Source: Haloarcula sp. CBA1129 (GTDB taxonomy: Archaea > Halobacteriota > Halobacteria > Halobacteriales > Haloarculaceae). Taken from it: a stretch of DNA of 64,000 nucleotides. The notes beneath the pieces are model-generated. The model did no database searches, had not been told where the DNA came from, and saw nothing but the letters and a program-made list of their open reading frames with translations. The translations under genes were made by a program, and so were the position numbers. Positions within the stretch are counted from its first letter, which is position 1, and every line of letters begins with the position of its first letter. The DNA is taken from the NCBI RefSeq assembly GCF_008729015.1, contig NZ_RKSM01000003.1:464642-528641 (forward strand). The letters run 5' to 3'. Shown here piece after piece: positions 8,849-17,684 of this stretch.

Positions 8849-10141
8849 TCATTCCCTGAGTGCATCACCGACACGACGAATAACGGACGGTGCAGCGGCC
8901 GCGAAGCGGTTCGCGATGGCGTATTGCGCGTAGAGATGGTGTCCGGGCGAGGAGACGGAGCCCTGACGGATCTGGCTGTCAGCGCTTTGGATTGTACTGC
9001 GGACGTAGGTGGCGAGGCGACGCGCCAGCAGTGTTGGTGACTCGTTGAGGAGGCCTCGGAGCCCCTCTATCGCGGCGGTGCGCTCCGTGTCGATCCGAGC
9101 GACTGATTCAGGGACACCGTAGGCGCTGTCCGCGATAGCATCAGTCGTGGCAGCGAGTGCATGGTCTGCGGTAAGTGCCCGCATCGTAGAGCCGACAGTG
9201 AGAGCGACACGACCGCTGTCATGATGCTTAACAGCGTTCTCCGCGCCGCTCCACCGAATCCGAGCGAGTTCTTGAACTAGCTCTTCGGCTGCCGTGTTCT
9301 CGATATCGCGGTCGATTTCACTTGTCAGTGCGTCTTTGTCCGGGGCGTCGACGTACGGTTCGACGTCTGCGAGGAGGGTTGTTGCGACCCGTGAGAACCG
9401 GTCCTCGTAGTCGTGTGTTTCCTCCAATGTTGATACGTAGTGCTCGCTGAGACGGCGAGCATCCGTGGCGTACGCCCGCCCCCACTCGACATCCTTCGCG
9501 AGTTCGGCGATGTGGAGGGTGGCATTTTCGAACTCGTGGACGCTATCACGCTTAATAATCCTGACACCGGTCTGACCCCAGTCTTCGATCCGGGCGTGTT
9601 CGACGAGTGTGCCCACTGGATCGGTCGGTGGGCCCGCGTATCGGGACTCCGCGAGGAAGGTTTTGGCGTTTCGATAGTGGCGGTCGCGCCGTGCGGCGAC
9701 ATCCGACTCGGTGAGGTCACCGTCGAAGGCGGCGAGTCCGGCGTGGACGAACATCGCCTCCGAGCGCGGGTGTGTGAGACTCACGACCGAGTCGGTCCGA
9801 TCTATCTCCCGGTCGGCGGCCTGTGAGAGGGCACCGCGGGCGGCCTCACGCTCGCGAGCGAGTCTGTGACGGACGACCTCGTTCGGAACCCGGGAGACGT
9901 CTGTGTCCGCAAGGAGTGAGCGGACGTGCTGACGGACAGCCGTGAGGTGCGCTGGCGTCGGCTGGACGGGGAGTGCGGTGGACACCCGCGGCAAGTCATC
10001 AGGGAGGGCCGCGAGCTCTGACCCATCGTAGTCGGGAGCGGAGTCCCCGGACAACGGGGATAAGCTGCCACAGCCCGCAAGCGTTCCCGTGAGTGCGGTG
10101 CCAGCCGCGGCAAGCAGCGAGCGGCGAGTGCGGCGGGTCAT
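8849..10141 (-). CDS. Tat-exported lipoprotein, function unknown
   Basis: A 430-residue protein beginning with a twin-arginine signal (TRRTRRSLLAAAG) and a lipobox LAGC with Cys24, so it should be exported folded and lipid-anchored. The mature part is mostly helical, rich in Arg, Glu and Ala, with no catalytic motif I recognise. The start overlaps the stop of the upstream lipoprotein gene by 4 bases (ATGA), indicating tight coupling and a likely shared job at the cell surface. Confidence 0.75.
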   Translation of the reverse strand: MTRRTRRSLLAAAGTALTGTLAGCGSLSPLSGDSAPDYDGSELAALPDDLPRVSTALPVQPTPAHLTAVRQHVRSLLADTDVSRVPNEVVRHRLAREREAARGALSQAADREIDRTDSVVSLTHPRSEAMFVHAGLAAFDGDLTESDVAARRDRHYRNAKTFLAESRYAGPPTDPVGTLVEHARIEDWGQTGVRIIKRDSVHEFENATLHIAELAKDVEWGRAYATDARRLSEHYVSTLEETHDYEDRFSRVATTLLADVEPYVDAPDKDALTSEIDRDIENTAAEELVQELARIRWSGAENAVKHHDSGRVALTVGSTMRALTADHALAATTDAIADSAYGVPESVARIDTERTAAIEGLRGLLNESPTLLARRLATYVRSTIQSADSQIRQGSVSSPGHHLYAQYAIANRFAAAAPSVIRRVGDALRE

Positions 10142-10764
10142 GACGATTCACTCCCGTTCCGGTAGCGGTCGGGGACCGGATCGCAGCCCCCGCCCGAACC
10201 GACGGAGACTCCGTCATACTCATCGGCGGGAAACGGCAGGCGAACGAAGGCGGCGACGTGGTCGCGAGCGCCGCGCTCACAGGAGATGTGCGCATCACGG
10301 ATCATCCGACAGAACTGGAGATTTGGGTCCTCGTCAGCGTCCCGGGTAATGTAATTCAGTTTCAGCCGGTGGCACTCGCCCACGCGTGTCTGGTAGACGA
10401 GCACGGATTCGTTCGAGTATGCCGTCTCTGCAACGAGTCGACGAACGGCTGCGACGTTCCGCGCATTGACGCCAAATTCGAGCGCTTCGGCCGCATCCTC
10501 GCTCGAAACGGTGTGGAGAGACAGCGGCTTGGGAGTCGGCGATGTGTTCTCATTGTGGCCAGTGCCGTCGCTGTCCTTGGTGGGCGCGACGACAGGTGGC
10601 TGTTCGCCCGGAGAGCGTGTCATGGTGACGGTATAGTCGGTGACAAGCGTACCGTTGTCGGGCGGTGTACTGGTCGTTTCGGGGGTACTGCAGCCAGCGA
10701 ACGTAGATACGACACCGGCACCCAGCGTGGTAAGGAGGGCCCGTCGAGAGGGTGTGTGGACCAT
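10138..10764 (-). CDS. Tat-exported lipoprotein, function unknown
   Basis: A 208-residue protein with a short Tat-like signal (SRRALLTTLGAGVV) and lipobox FAGC with Cys25. A Pro/Thr-rich linker follows, then a compact domain with three more cysteines (GECHRLK, LQFCRMI, ISCERG). Its stop overlaps the start of the 430-residue lipoprotein gene, so the two form an operon. The lipoprotein call is clear; the role is not. Confidence 0.72.
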   Translation of the reverse strand: MVHTPSRRALLTTLGAGVVSTFAGCSTPETTSTPPDNGTLVTDYTVTMTRSPGEQPPVVAPTKDSDGTGHNENTSPTPKPLSLHTVSSEDAAEALEFGVNARNVAAVRRLVAETAYSNESVLVYQTRVGECHRLKLNYITRDADEDPNLQFCRMIRDAHISCERGARDHVAAFVRLPFPADEYDGVSVGSGGGCDPVPDRYRNGSESS

Positions 10765-10843
10765 CGCGCATTAGTCGTGCTCGCGGAGTCACAAGAAAGG
10801 GCATGATCAAGCGTCGTTCCGTAAATCTGCGCTTCTGCGACAT

Positions 10844-11062
10844 CTAATGTGTCTTGTTCTGCCAGATTCGGACCAGCGTTCGAATCCGTCGCATCGTCGT
10901 CACGACCTCTCGCCCAGTGGCCCACCATCGACACCCGGTCCAGACAGCTTCGATGGACTCTAAGCTGGCATCGCTTCGTGGTTCGAACTCGATCCTCCGC
11001 TTTGGGCCTCGGGCTGGTTCGTAGACGAAGCCCTTCGCGTCGGCAACAGACGCCCCGCTCAT
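10844..11062 (-). CDS. Small basic hypothetical protein
   Basis: A 72-residue protein with ATG at 11062. It contains SLESIEAVWTGCRWWATGRE followed by an Arg-rich tail. Its start overlaps the stop of the next upstream gene by 4 bases (ATGA), which supports both being real. The family is not recognised. Confidence 0.6.
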   Translation of the reverse strand: MSGASVADAKGFVYEPARGPKRRIEFEPRSDASLESIEAVWTGCRWWATGREVVTTMRRIRTLVRIWQNKTH

Positions 11063-11340
11063 GGCTTGACACTCCGAACGAGGTCGCCGACGAGCGAGCC
11101 GCCGACATGTGGCCCGATATCCCAGCCACGTTCTGAGCGCGTGTATTCACACCACTCCAAGAGTGTCGCAAACGGCGTGGCTGTCAGCTCAACTTTCTCG
11201 GCGTCCCCGTCAGCTGAAACAACAGCGACAGCGAATTCGTCGCTGTCCCAGTACTGCGCTGCATCTTCGCCACTGACACCGAGAAACAGCGGGCGCTGGC
11301 CCAAGCATTCGCAGGCGAGTCGGTCAGTACATGAAAGCAC
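11059..11340 (-). CDS. Small hypothetical protein paired with the previous one
   Basis: A 93-residue protein when started at the GTG at 11340 (VLSCTDRLACECLGQ). The frame also runs further upstream to a TTG at 11403. It has a CTDRLACECLGQRPLFLGVSG opening, then a strand-rich middle (DEFAVAVVSADGDAEKVEL) and LLEWCEYTRSERGWDIGPHV. Its coupling to the downstream 72-residue gene suggests the two act together. Function unknown. It is divergent from the peroxiredoxin gene. Confidence 0.55.
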   Translation of the reverse strand: MLSCTDRLACECLGQRPLFLGVSGEDAAQYWDSDEFAVAVVSADGDAEKVELTATPFATLLEWCEYTRSERGWDIGPHVGGSLVGDLVRSVKP

Positions 11341-11486
11341 TGACCGAGCCAATGCTCGTACAGATAGTCGTCTACGTTGCCACGCCCGCGCGGGTACTCC
11401 CAACAGCGGCGTCTCTGAGCGCGACGGAGAGTGACAAACTGGTGCTACCGCTGGTCATATGTGTCTGGGGTGCCACTGTGTTACAA

Positions 11487-11972
11487 ATGATCACGGAAGG
11501 AGAAGCGGCTCCGGACTTTTCGCTTCGTGGCTTCTACGAGGGTGAGTTCGGAACCCATCAGCTGAGCGACTATACAACTGCGGGTGAATGGGTCTTGCTC
11601 ACTTTCTACGCATTCGATTTCAACCCGGTCTGTACGTCTGGAATGTGCTCGCTACGAGACGCTGAGTTCCTTCAATTTGAGGACAATCTGACCGTCCTCG
11701 GCATTTCCGGCGACGGCCCATATGCCCACCGACAGTTCGCCCAGAACCACAATATAAATTATCCGCTGCTGGCGGACACTAGCCGCGAAGTTGGAGAGGC
11801 ATATGGTGTCCTGCTGGACGATTACGAAGAGTCCCCGCGCATTCACCAACGGTCTGCGTTCCTCATCGACCCGGACCAGACCGTCCAACTGGTAGTCACA
11901 ATTGACGCCGAAGATCCAGAAGAGATTTCAGTGGGACCCCTCGTCGAAGCAATTCGAACAGTCCGCGGTTGA
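11487..11972 (+). CDS. Peroxiredoxin (AhpC/TSA-like redoxin)
   Basis: A 161-residue cytosolic thiol peroxidase starting at ATG 11487 (MITEGEAAPDFSLRGF). The thioredoxin-fold opening (AAPDFSL) is followed by the peroxidatic motif FNPVCTSGMCSLRD. Cys49 is the expected peroxidatic cysteine and Cys54 a nearby possible resolving cysteine. VLGISGDGPYAHRQFAQ and INYPLLADTSREVGEAYGV are typical of the family. It would reduce peroxides with an unknown thiol donor. The frame is open further upstream, but that part overlaps the divergent gene and lacks family similarity. Confidence 0.9.
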   Translation: MITEGEAAPDFSLRGFYEGEFGTHQLSDYTTAGEWVLLTFYAFDFNPVCTSGMCSLRDAEFLQFEDNLTVLGISGDGPYAHRQFAQNHNINYPLLADTSREVGEAYGVLLDDYEESPRIHQRSAFLIDPDQTVQLVVTIDAEDPEEISVGPLVEAIRTVRG

Positions 11973-12208
11973 GGTCTCGACTCTATCTTTACCGCATCAA
12001 GAGCCTTGGAACAGTATGTGATTCGTCTGGGGATCTGTACTGTGGACTGTCGTCGGTTTCAATTGCATCCGACTAAATCTACCGGCCACAGACATACTGA
12101 GTGGCCATCTCTCAAAGGCCACTTGAAATACTGAGTCACGACTTGTTGCACAAGTCGCTGTAGCTAGTACAGAATAATTATTCACTGGTGGCGATCAATC
12201 ATATCTGG

Positions 12209-12535
12209 ATGGCCGCCCTCAACAATCTTCGAGACCGAATCCGTCCGGGAGCGTTCCTATTTATGATGGCGCTTATCGGCGCAGCCACTTACTTCGAGTT
12301 CGTGTATTATGGGCCGACAACTCCGTATACAGTTGTCCTCTGGATAATCTGCGTCCCAATGTTGTTCGCGGCGACAGTAACCGGCGTTCGAAGCCACCCA
12401 CTCTACCAGCCACTGATGTACGGCGGTTTTGTCGCAATCGGGACGCTACAGTATCTCGACGGTGACTGGGCTCTTCTCGCCGGGGTATTCATTCTCGGTG
12501 GTATCGGTGGACTGCTTTCGGAACTTCGGAATTGA
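12209..12535 (+). CDS. Small membrane protein
   Basis: A 108-residue protein starting at ATG 12209 (MAALNNLRDRIRPGAFLF). An AT-rich TATA-like stretch AATAATTATTC at 12174-12184 is 25-35 bases upstream, which favours this start over the GTG at 12188. It has three or four hydrophobic helices and ends in GGIGGLLSELRN. The family is unknown to me. Confidence 0.65.
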   Translation: MAALNNLRDRIRPGAFLFMMALIGAATYFEFVYYGPTTPYTVVLWIICVPMLFAATVTGVRSHPLYQPLMYGGFVAIGTLQYLDGDWALLAGVFILGGIGGLLSELRN

Positions 12536-12604
12536 GACAACCACTAACCGTCGTGACTGGGCTATCTTATTTTTGTGTGGACAGTAGACTCCCGGTTTCC
12601 CAAC

Positions 12605-12890
12605 AGTGAAAACCCCGCTGTTGAGCTACGTGGTGCGACGACGGAGTACTGGTAGCCCTGCTCGACGGGACATGACGGCGGTGCTCGGGTGGTCGCTCCT
12701 CCCCTCGGAGCGACTGTCCGTCAAATTCTGCTATCGAAGACGACCTCCAAGAATCGGTGTCCGTCCGGAGAAAAACCTGATCCGCAACGCGACGCGGGTC
12801 GCCTTCGTATCATTCCCACACCGTGGCCACGTCTTCGAGATGTTCCATTCGTTTTCTCTCAGCACCTTGAGGTCACGAGAACGTCATGTC
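12605..12890 (-). pseudogene. Decayed TnpB (IS1341/IS605 OrfB) C-terminal relic
   Basis: Reading the minus strand from about 12890, one frame gives VLRENEWNISKTWPRCGNDT and KATRV, close to the haloarchaeal TnpB zinc-finger segment (VLREDEHNTSKTCSRCGNDTKATRV). The first Cys of the ribbon is now Trp, the second CxxC pair is lost, and stop codons follow at about 12740 and 12640. The far end carries AACAG...CTGTT inverted repeats (12601-12623). This is the tail of a dead IS200/IS605-group element; no TnpA is present. The similarity call is from memory of the family. Confidence 0.55.
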
Positions 12891-12969
12891 CCGGACCCGG
12901 CGAGCGTGACTGTCTCCACCACGCACTTCGTGGGAGTGCCGAACTGACCTCATCTCGTTTGTGTGGAGC

Positions 12970-14214
12970 TTACGACAGGTATACAAATACCGGGTAGGAG
13001 GCGACAACCGCTAGCGAGGGCGTCAAAACCCACATCATGACGATACGCTTGGCCGCCGCTGGGTCGAAGAGACTTCGCTCGTCGAGGTCAACCGATTCCT
13101 CTGCGCCGACGTCTGGCACATCCGGGACCTCCTCCGTCGTCTCGGGCGGTTCTTCGTGGCGGGCTATATCACCGATTGTCGGACTAGCCGGGGCCTCTTC
13201 GACGCGCGAGGTGACCAACGCCCCTGTCGCGATATCCATATCCGGAGGCTCAGGTGTCGGCGTCGCCAACTCCGCAAGTGTCGCTGCCCGACTCGCACGA
13301 CCCCACCCGAGTCCAATGATCGTCGATGTCGTACTTACCGCAAGACTTGCGGGAATGCCGAAGTAGGAGAGAATCGTGATGACTGTGCCACCGACAATGG
13401 AGACGATCAGTGACGCCAGAATCGGTAGCTCCGTGATATCGTCTCCAACCGTCTCCAAGGTGCGGCGGGCGATGGTGAAACTGCCAAGACCGAAAGCCAC
13501 CACCGCGAGCATCACCCCTTGATCTACGGTCAGTGACCCGCCTTCTCCAACGAGGGGGGCCACAGCGTTCGCGGCGTTTGATGCCCCCGCCGAGAATGCC
13601 ATGTAACAGGCAATGACGACCACCGAGAGTGATCCGACAATATCCTGCGCCGACGCATTGTTGTTTAGATGCGGACGCGGAATCGTTCCTGAGCGGTCGA
13701 ATTGGATGAAGTGGAGGTCGAACTTCGTAAACGCGACGTAGCGGTCGAGATACGGGTATAGATAGCGACCAACTACGATTCCGATGGTGAAGCTTATCAG
13801 CGGGGCGACAATCCACGCTGAGACGATAACGAACATTAGCGCCTGATTGAGCGTATCCGTCGCGAGACCTAGCCCGACGATGGCGCCAACGGCGGTCATT
13901 GAGGTCGAGGCCGGAACGCCGTAGAGGTTCGAAATGAGTAGCGACAGCCCGGTGAAAAACAGGACGGCGACGCTCGCAAGCGGGGTGAACTGGGTCGCGG
14001 GTACGATACTACTGCTCATCGTTGCGATAACGTTTCGACCCACGGTCCAAGCACCGAGGAAGCCAAACACCACGAATAGCATCGCTGCGGTTGCCTTCCG
14101 CACGAGGCGTGAGCCAACCGCCGGACCGAACGCTACCCCCGTCGACGAGCCACCAATGTTGAACCCGACGAATACAGCGACAACGACACCTGCGACGGTT
14201 AGCAGTGACTCCAT
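12970..14214 (-). CDS. PiT-family inorganic phosphate transporter
   Basis: A 414-residue integral membrane protein of the PiT family, which imports phosphate (often as a metal-phosphate) with H+ or Na+. The two inverted signature repeats are visible: GFNIGGSSTGVAFGPAVGSR near the N-terminus, where canonical proteins have GxNDxAN, and FSAGASNAANAVAPLVGEGG at about residue 210. About ten hydrophobic helices are present, plus a long acidic, proline-rich cytoplasmic loop at about 320-385. The loss of the N-terminal ND pair is shared by many haloarchaeal members as far as I recall. A broken CBS-domain gene lies directly upstream on the same strand. Confidence 0.9.
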   Translation of the reverse strand: MESLLTVAGVVVAVFVGFNIGGSSTGVAFGPAVGSRLVRKATAAMLFVVFGFLGAWTVGRNVIATMSSSIVPATQFTPLASVAVLFFTGLSLLISNLYGVPASTSMTAVGAIVGLGLATDTLNQALMFVIVSAWIVAPLISFTIGIVVGRYLYPYLDRYVAFTKFDLHFIQFDRSGTIPRPHLNNNASAQDIVGSLSVVVIACYMAFSAGASNAANAVAPLVGEGGSLTVDQGVMLAVVAFGLGSFTIARRTLETVGDDITELPILASLIVSIVGGTVITILSYFGIPASLAVSTTSTIIGLGWGRASRAATLAELATPTPEPPDMDIATGALVTSRVEEAPASPTIGDIARHEEPPETTEEVPDVPDVGAEESVDLDERSLFDPAAAKRIVMMWVLTPSLAVVASYPVFVYLS

Positions 14215-14318
14215 TTGTTGTCTCTAAGCCAAGATCATATTTGTCACCAATATAAGCTTCGAGTTGCTTCTCGTCGTCTACTGGAGCGACTCGGAGTCCA
14301 TCAATCAGGAAAGGATGC

Positions 14319-14655
14319 TCATTGAGCGGTCACGTCGGTTCGTCCACGGAGGAGTGTGTTCCTGAGCCGAGGTAGATAATGGGTGAGATCCGCTGTCGGG
14401 AGGATGCCTACAAGGTCGCCGTCGTTGGTGACTGGGTCGAATGCTCTTTCATCAGAGTGGCAGCGGCGTGGCTATTTTCTGTGCTGGCAATCGTGACAAT
14501 TGGTGGCTAAGAAACACAGCAACATGAATAAAATCGATATCGGCCCCCACTGCCACCAGTTGCATGCTGTCGGATTCGGTGATGATTCCGCTGTACTGGC
14601 CTGTCTCGGGATCGACCACATTGCCGACCTCCGTGTTCGAGCCTCCCGGTGACCC
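14319..14655 (-). pseudogene. Frameshifted CBS-domain protein relic
   Basis: On the minus strand, pieces of a tandem CBS protein appear in different frames. First GSNTEVGNVVDPETGQYSGI and ITESDSMQLVAVGADIDF; then, after a shift, IASTEN, AAATLMKEHS; then, after another, DPVTNDGDLVGILPTADLTH and YLPRLRNTLLRGRTDVTAQ before TGA at 14319-14321. The ITESD and GILPTADLTHYL motifs are diagnostic of CBS repeats. At least two frameshifts and a missing N-terminus make it non-functional. It lies beside the PiT gene, so it may once have encoded a nucleotide-sensing regulator of it. Confidence 0.7.
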
Positions 14656-14699
14656 GAACCGGAAGATCGAATTTGAACCGCGGTAAACGAGATGGTGCT

Positions 14700-14909
14700 A
14701 TGAAAAAAGCCGGGCTGTCGGTAAACGCGGTAGGCCTTCTCATTAGTATCACAGGGACGGTGTTACTGTTCCAGCATACGACTAACAAGTACCACTCGGC
14801 GATTCAAGATCTCGAATCGATAGCGATTGCGTACCTCGGTCTGATCTTCCTTGGCGTCTCAGTGTCACTCACAGGGGTTGCACAGCTGTTACAGACGAGC
14901 GCCAATTGA
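14700..14909 (+). CDS. Small two-helix membrane protein
   Basis: A 69-residue protein starting at ATG 14700 (MKKAGLSVNAVGLLISITGT). It has two hydrophobic helices (about 6-24 and 40-62) with YHSAIQDLESIAIAYLG between them. GAATTTG at 14669-14675 could be its TATA element. No family is recognised. Confidence 0.55.
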   Translation: MKKAGLSVNAVGLLISITGTVLLFQHTTNKYHSAIQDLESIAIAYLGLIFLGVSVSLTGVAQLLQTSAN

Positions 14910-15504
14910 GGTGGACAGTGTCTCGTCGAAATACAGACCCTGAATTCAGGCTCGCCGGTAGCATCAGTCCATCCTGCCCACAGCCACTGTGATGAGATGG
15001 AAGTGGCGGCGGTTGGGGGTACACCGTTAGTGGGGTGTCCCGGAAGTGAGGGGTCGACAGGCGACGAGCGCAGCTCTTCCTCGCTTTGTGCCTTCGCCTC
15101 GTTATCGCTATTACACTACGAACGTGGAGACAATCACGGAGTACCGTGATAACGATGTGAAATCTCTTCTATGACACCATCTGAGCTCAGCTATTGCTGG
15201 GAGACTGAGTAATATAGAGCAGTTTCCGCTCGACAATTCACCCAAATTCACGCAATACAGCTCCGCTAAACCTACTATTGCCTTAACTCCTATCCGACAA
15301 ATTTGATATAGCGATATATGATTTATGACCTGTGGCAATACAATCGCTACTATCTGTCTTGTTGTGGGTTTCTGCACGAGAAAACAAGACAAGACAAACT
15401 ATTAGTTGTTCGATGCGAGTACGCTATATACGAAAACTCGGTGATTCAGACGAACCAGCCAAGACAGTTCGTCGGTTACTGCAGTTCACATCACATGCAC
15501 TCCA
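14910..15504. other. Gene-free approach to the recombinase gene
   Basis: About 600 bases. The first part is GC-rich; from about 15130 the base composition becomes markedly AT-rich, which I take as the left side of an acquired segment. No tRNA, attachment site or repeat could be recognised. Confidence 0.45.
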
Positions 15505-16740
15505 ATGACTGAAACTCGCTACTCAACTATGGGCTTAGCTGACTGCGAGTCCTTCTATCATGAGAGCGTCGTGCCGACAATGGAAAACGACGGTCTGGAT
15601 CCGGCCACTGAAACCCCCACGTACACATGGCTAAATGGCGAGTTCCCGGGATTCGTCAAGCACCTGCAACGGCAACTCGATCTGTCTCCGGGGCAGTTCT
15701 ACGACGAGATCGGAGTACCAGAAGCCGACACTACATCAGGACCATTTGATTTCCTCTCTGACAACACACAGCGGGCCATTGAGGACTATCTTGATGAACT
15801 CTCGACTCGACGTGGGCGTGCTGACGCGACAATCGACACACGGCGGTCGATTCTACGACGCTACGCGAAAATATATACCAATATTCACGATACAAAAGAT
15901 TTGCTCGCACCGCTGAAGAATCCCGACGAACGTGTTGCGGAGATGGACCGGGTGGCGGCGACGTTTGATGCGCTGGACCAACTGGACGATGCCCTGACGA
16001 CGCTTGCGTCACGGCGTAAATACGTTCAGGACACACGGCAGTTCTACAAGCACATGGTGATGTTCGGAAGCGCCACGTACAATCCGCTAGCTGACCTCGA
16101 AATCCGGTTTGGATGGGATAGAACCCCGTCTTGGGACAACAAGGCACTCGATAGAAGCGCTGTCAAGCGCTTGTACGCGGCAACAGCTGATCAACGAGAC
16201 CGATTTATCGTGGTCGCATGCTGCGGTTGGGGGCTTCGCCCGAGTGAAGTCGCATCGCTACATGTCCGACAGCTCAACCTCGATCCGGACGATGACTCCC
16301 ATCCATACATCGAATTCGGTGACGGCGAGCGGAAAAACGGTCCGGGGACCGTGGCTCTGCTGGCCGGCTTGGAGACGGCCAGGGAACGCATCGACGCCCT
16401 CTCCAGCCCGGATTGGAACGGCTATTTCCTGCCCTCATCGGCGTCAGCTACCGGCCATTTGACTGCCGAAACTGTCCGTCGGCGGTTCAAATCGGTGGCC
16501 GAAACCGCCGATATCACCGTCGACGGCGCTCGACCGACGCCGAAAACGGGACGTCGATTCTGGTATACGACGTACGGCGCAGCTGTCAGACGGGTCGCCG
16601 AGCGGTTCGAAGACGTCGCGGCCGAGCAGGGGTCGGCTTCCGCACAGGTCGTCTTGGATAACTACCTTTCCGAGTCCGAGGCCCGGTCTCACCGACGGTC
16701 AGAGATGCGCGAGACGCTCGCGGGACTCTTTGACGAGTAG
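15505..16740 (+). CDS. Tyrosine recombinase / integrase
   Basis: A 411-residue site-specific recombinase. The N-terminal part (about 80-200) resembles a core-binding SAM-like domain (DYLDELSTRRGRADATIDTR). The catalytic part has the first arginine in CCGWGLRPSEVASLHVRQL (Arg245), a second box GRRFWYTTYGAAVRR in place of the usual HxxR, and the nucleophile in VVLDNYLSESEARSHRRSEM (Tyr387). It cuts and rejoins DNA through a 3'-phosphotyrosine link. It is followed 98 bases later by the parA gene, so it may act in dimer resolution or integration of the replicon carrying these genes. There is no tRNA next to it to mark an attachment site. Confidence 0.88.
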   Translation: MTETRYSTMGLADCESFYHESVVPTMENDGLDPATETPTYTWLNGEFPGFVKHLQRQLDLSPGQFYDEIGVPEADTTSGPFDFLSDNTQRAIEDYLDELSTRRGRADATIDTRRSILRRYAKIYTNIHDTKDLLAPLKNPDERVAEMDRVAATFDALDQLDDALTTLASRRKYVQDTRQFYKHMVMFGSATYNPLADLEIRFGWDRTPSWDNKALDRSAVKRLYAATADQRDRFIVVACCGWGLRPSEVASLHVRQLNLDPDDDSHPYIEFGDGERKNGPGTVALLAGLETARERIDALSSPDWNGYFLPSSASATGHLTAETVRRRFKSVAETADITVDGARPTPKTGRRFWYTTYGAAVRRVAERFEDVAAEQGSASAQVVLDNYLSESEARSHRRSEMRETLAGLFDE

Positions 16741-16768
16741 CTAACGTTCACTGAAAGTACGAGTATAT

Positions 16769-16820
16769 TTATATAGCTATACTATATAGCTATGCCGTCT
16801 GACTAATCTTTATATCTGTG
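16769..16820. promoter_or_regulatory. 13-bp iterons and TATA box upstream of parA
   Basis: Two strong copies of TATAGCTAT occur at 16772 and 16785, exactly 13 bases apart, in 13-mers TTATATAGCTATA and CTATATAGCTATG. Weaker copies in the same phase follow (CCGTCTGACTAAT at 16795). The TATA-like CTTTATATCTG at 16808-16818 lies about 27 bases before the parA ATG, so the array touches the promoter. The same 13-base period appears downstream of the operon. I infer a centromere/operator for the partition proteins. Confidence 0.6.
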
Positions 16821-16838
16821 TAGTGAATCCGATACGGT

Positions 16839-17684
16839 ATGCTGACCTACACCGTGTACAGTGAGGCCGGCGGTGTCGGCAAGACAACGATGGCGGCGAA
16901 CCTCGCTGTCGCCGATGCCCGCGCCGGTCACGACGTACTGGCAATCGATATGGACCCACAGGAGGGGAGCCTCTCGTTCCTGTTCGATGTCGCGGACCAC
17001 CGAACGGACTCGGAGGCTGACAGTCTGGTCCGACACCTCGTCGAACGGCCACGGGGGCCGTTCGCTGACCTCATTGAAACCTCCGAAGGTGTCGATGTCC
17101 TTCCCGCACACAACTCGCTGGAGGTACTTTCGAAACATCTACGGCGTCGTGAGGAGGAAGCAGCGGACTTCGGTGAGAACTGGAACCCGAATGTTCAGCT
17201 CCTTCGTGTCCTAAAGGACGCGGGCGTTCCGTCTGAGTATGACACTGTCATTATCGACCCGCCGGCAACCGCGGACGTGAAACTGTACAACGCGTTGCAC
17301 GCGACGCGGCACCTCGTCATCCCGTTCGAACCAAGCGGGAAGGGCCAACAGTCCGTCGAAGGTCTGGCGGATCTCGTTACCGGACTTGAAGACACGCTGG
17401 ATATCAATGTTGGCGTGTTAGCTGCTGTACCGAACCGATTCAAAGGAACTAACGATCAAGAAGAGATGCTCAAACGGCTCCGTGCAGAGTCGTATGATAT
17501 CCCTGTTGTCTTCCGTGAGCGAACGTCCTTGCTCGAAGGGTGTTGGCGAAAACAGTGCTCAGCGTTCAAATATATCGAAGAACACCGGAGCCGGGAACGT
17601 GACTACGAACTCGAAACCTTGGAGCAGTTCGAAGAATTGGCTGCGCATCTCCGTCAGACTCGCGAACAGGAGGCAACAGCATGA
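16839..17684 (+). CDS. parA: ParA-family partition ATPase
   Basis: A 281-residue Walker-type ATPase that would drive segregation of the replicon. The P-loop is SEAGGVGKTTMAANLA (Lys15); the position of the usual signature lysine (KGGVGK) is Ala. Walker A' is LAIDMDPQEGSLS and Walker B is DTVIIDPPA. The motif VIPFEPSGKGQQSVEGLADL is typical of ParA/Soj proteins. Its last codons overlap the next gene by 4 bases (ATGA), the classic parAB layout. The start is ATG with a TATA-like box about 27 bases upstream. Confidence 0.92.
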   Translation: MLTYTVYSEAGGVGKTTMAANLAVADARAGHDVLAIDMDPQEGSLSFLFDVADHRTDSEADSLVRHLVERPRGPFADLIETSEGVDVLPAHNSLEVLSKHLRRREEEAADFGENWNPNVQLLRVLKDAGVPSEYDTVIIDPPATADVKLYNALHATRHLVIPFEPSGKGQQSVEGLADLVTGLEDTLDINVGVLAAVPNRFKGTNDQEEMLKRLRAESYDIPVVFRERTSLLEGCWRKQCSAFKYIEEHRSRERDYELETLEQFEELAAHLRQTREQEATA

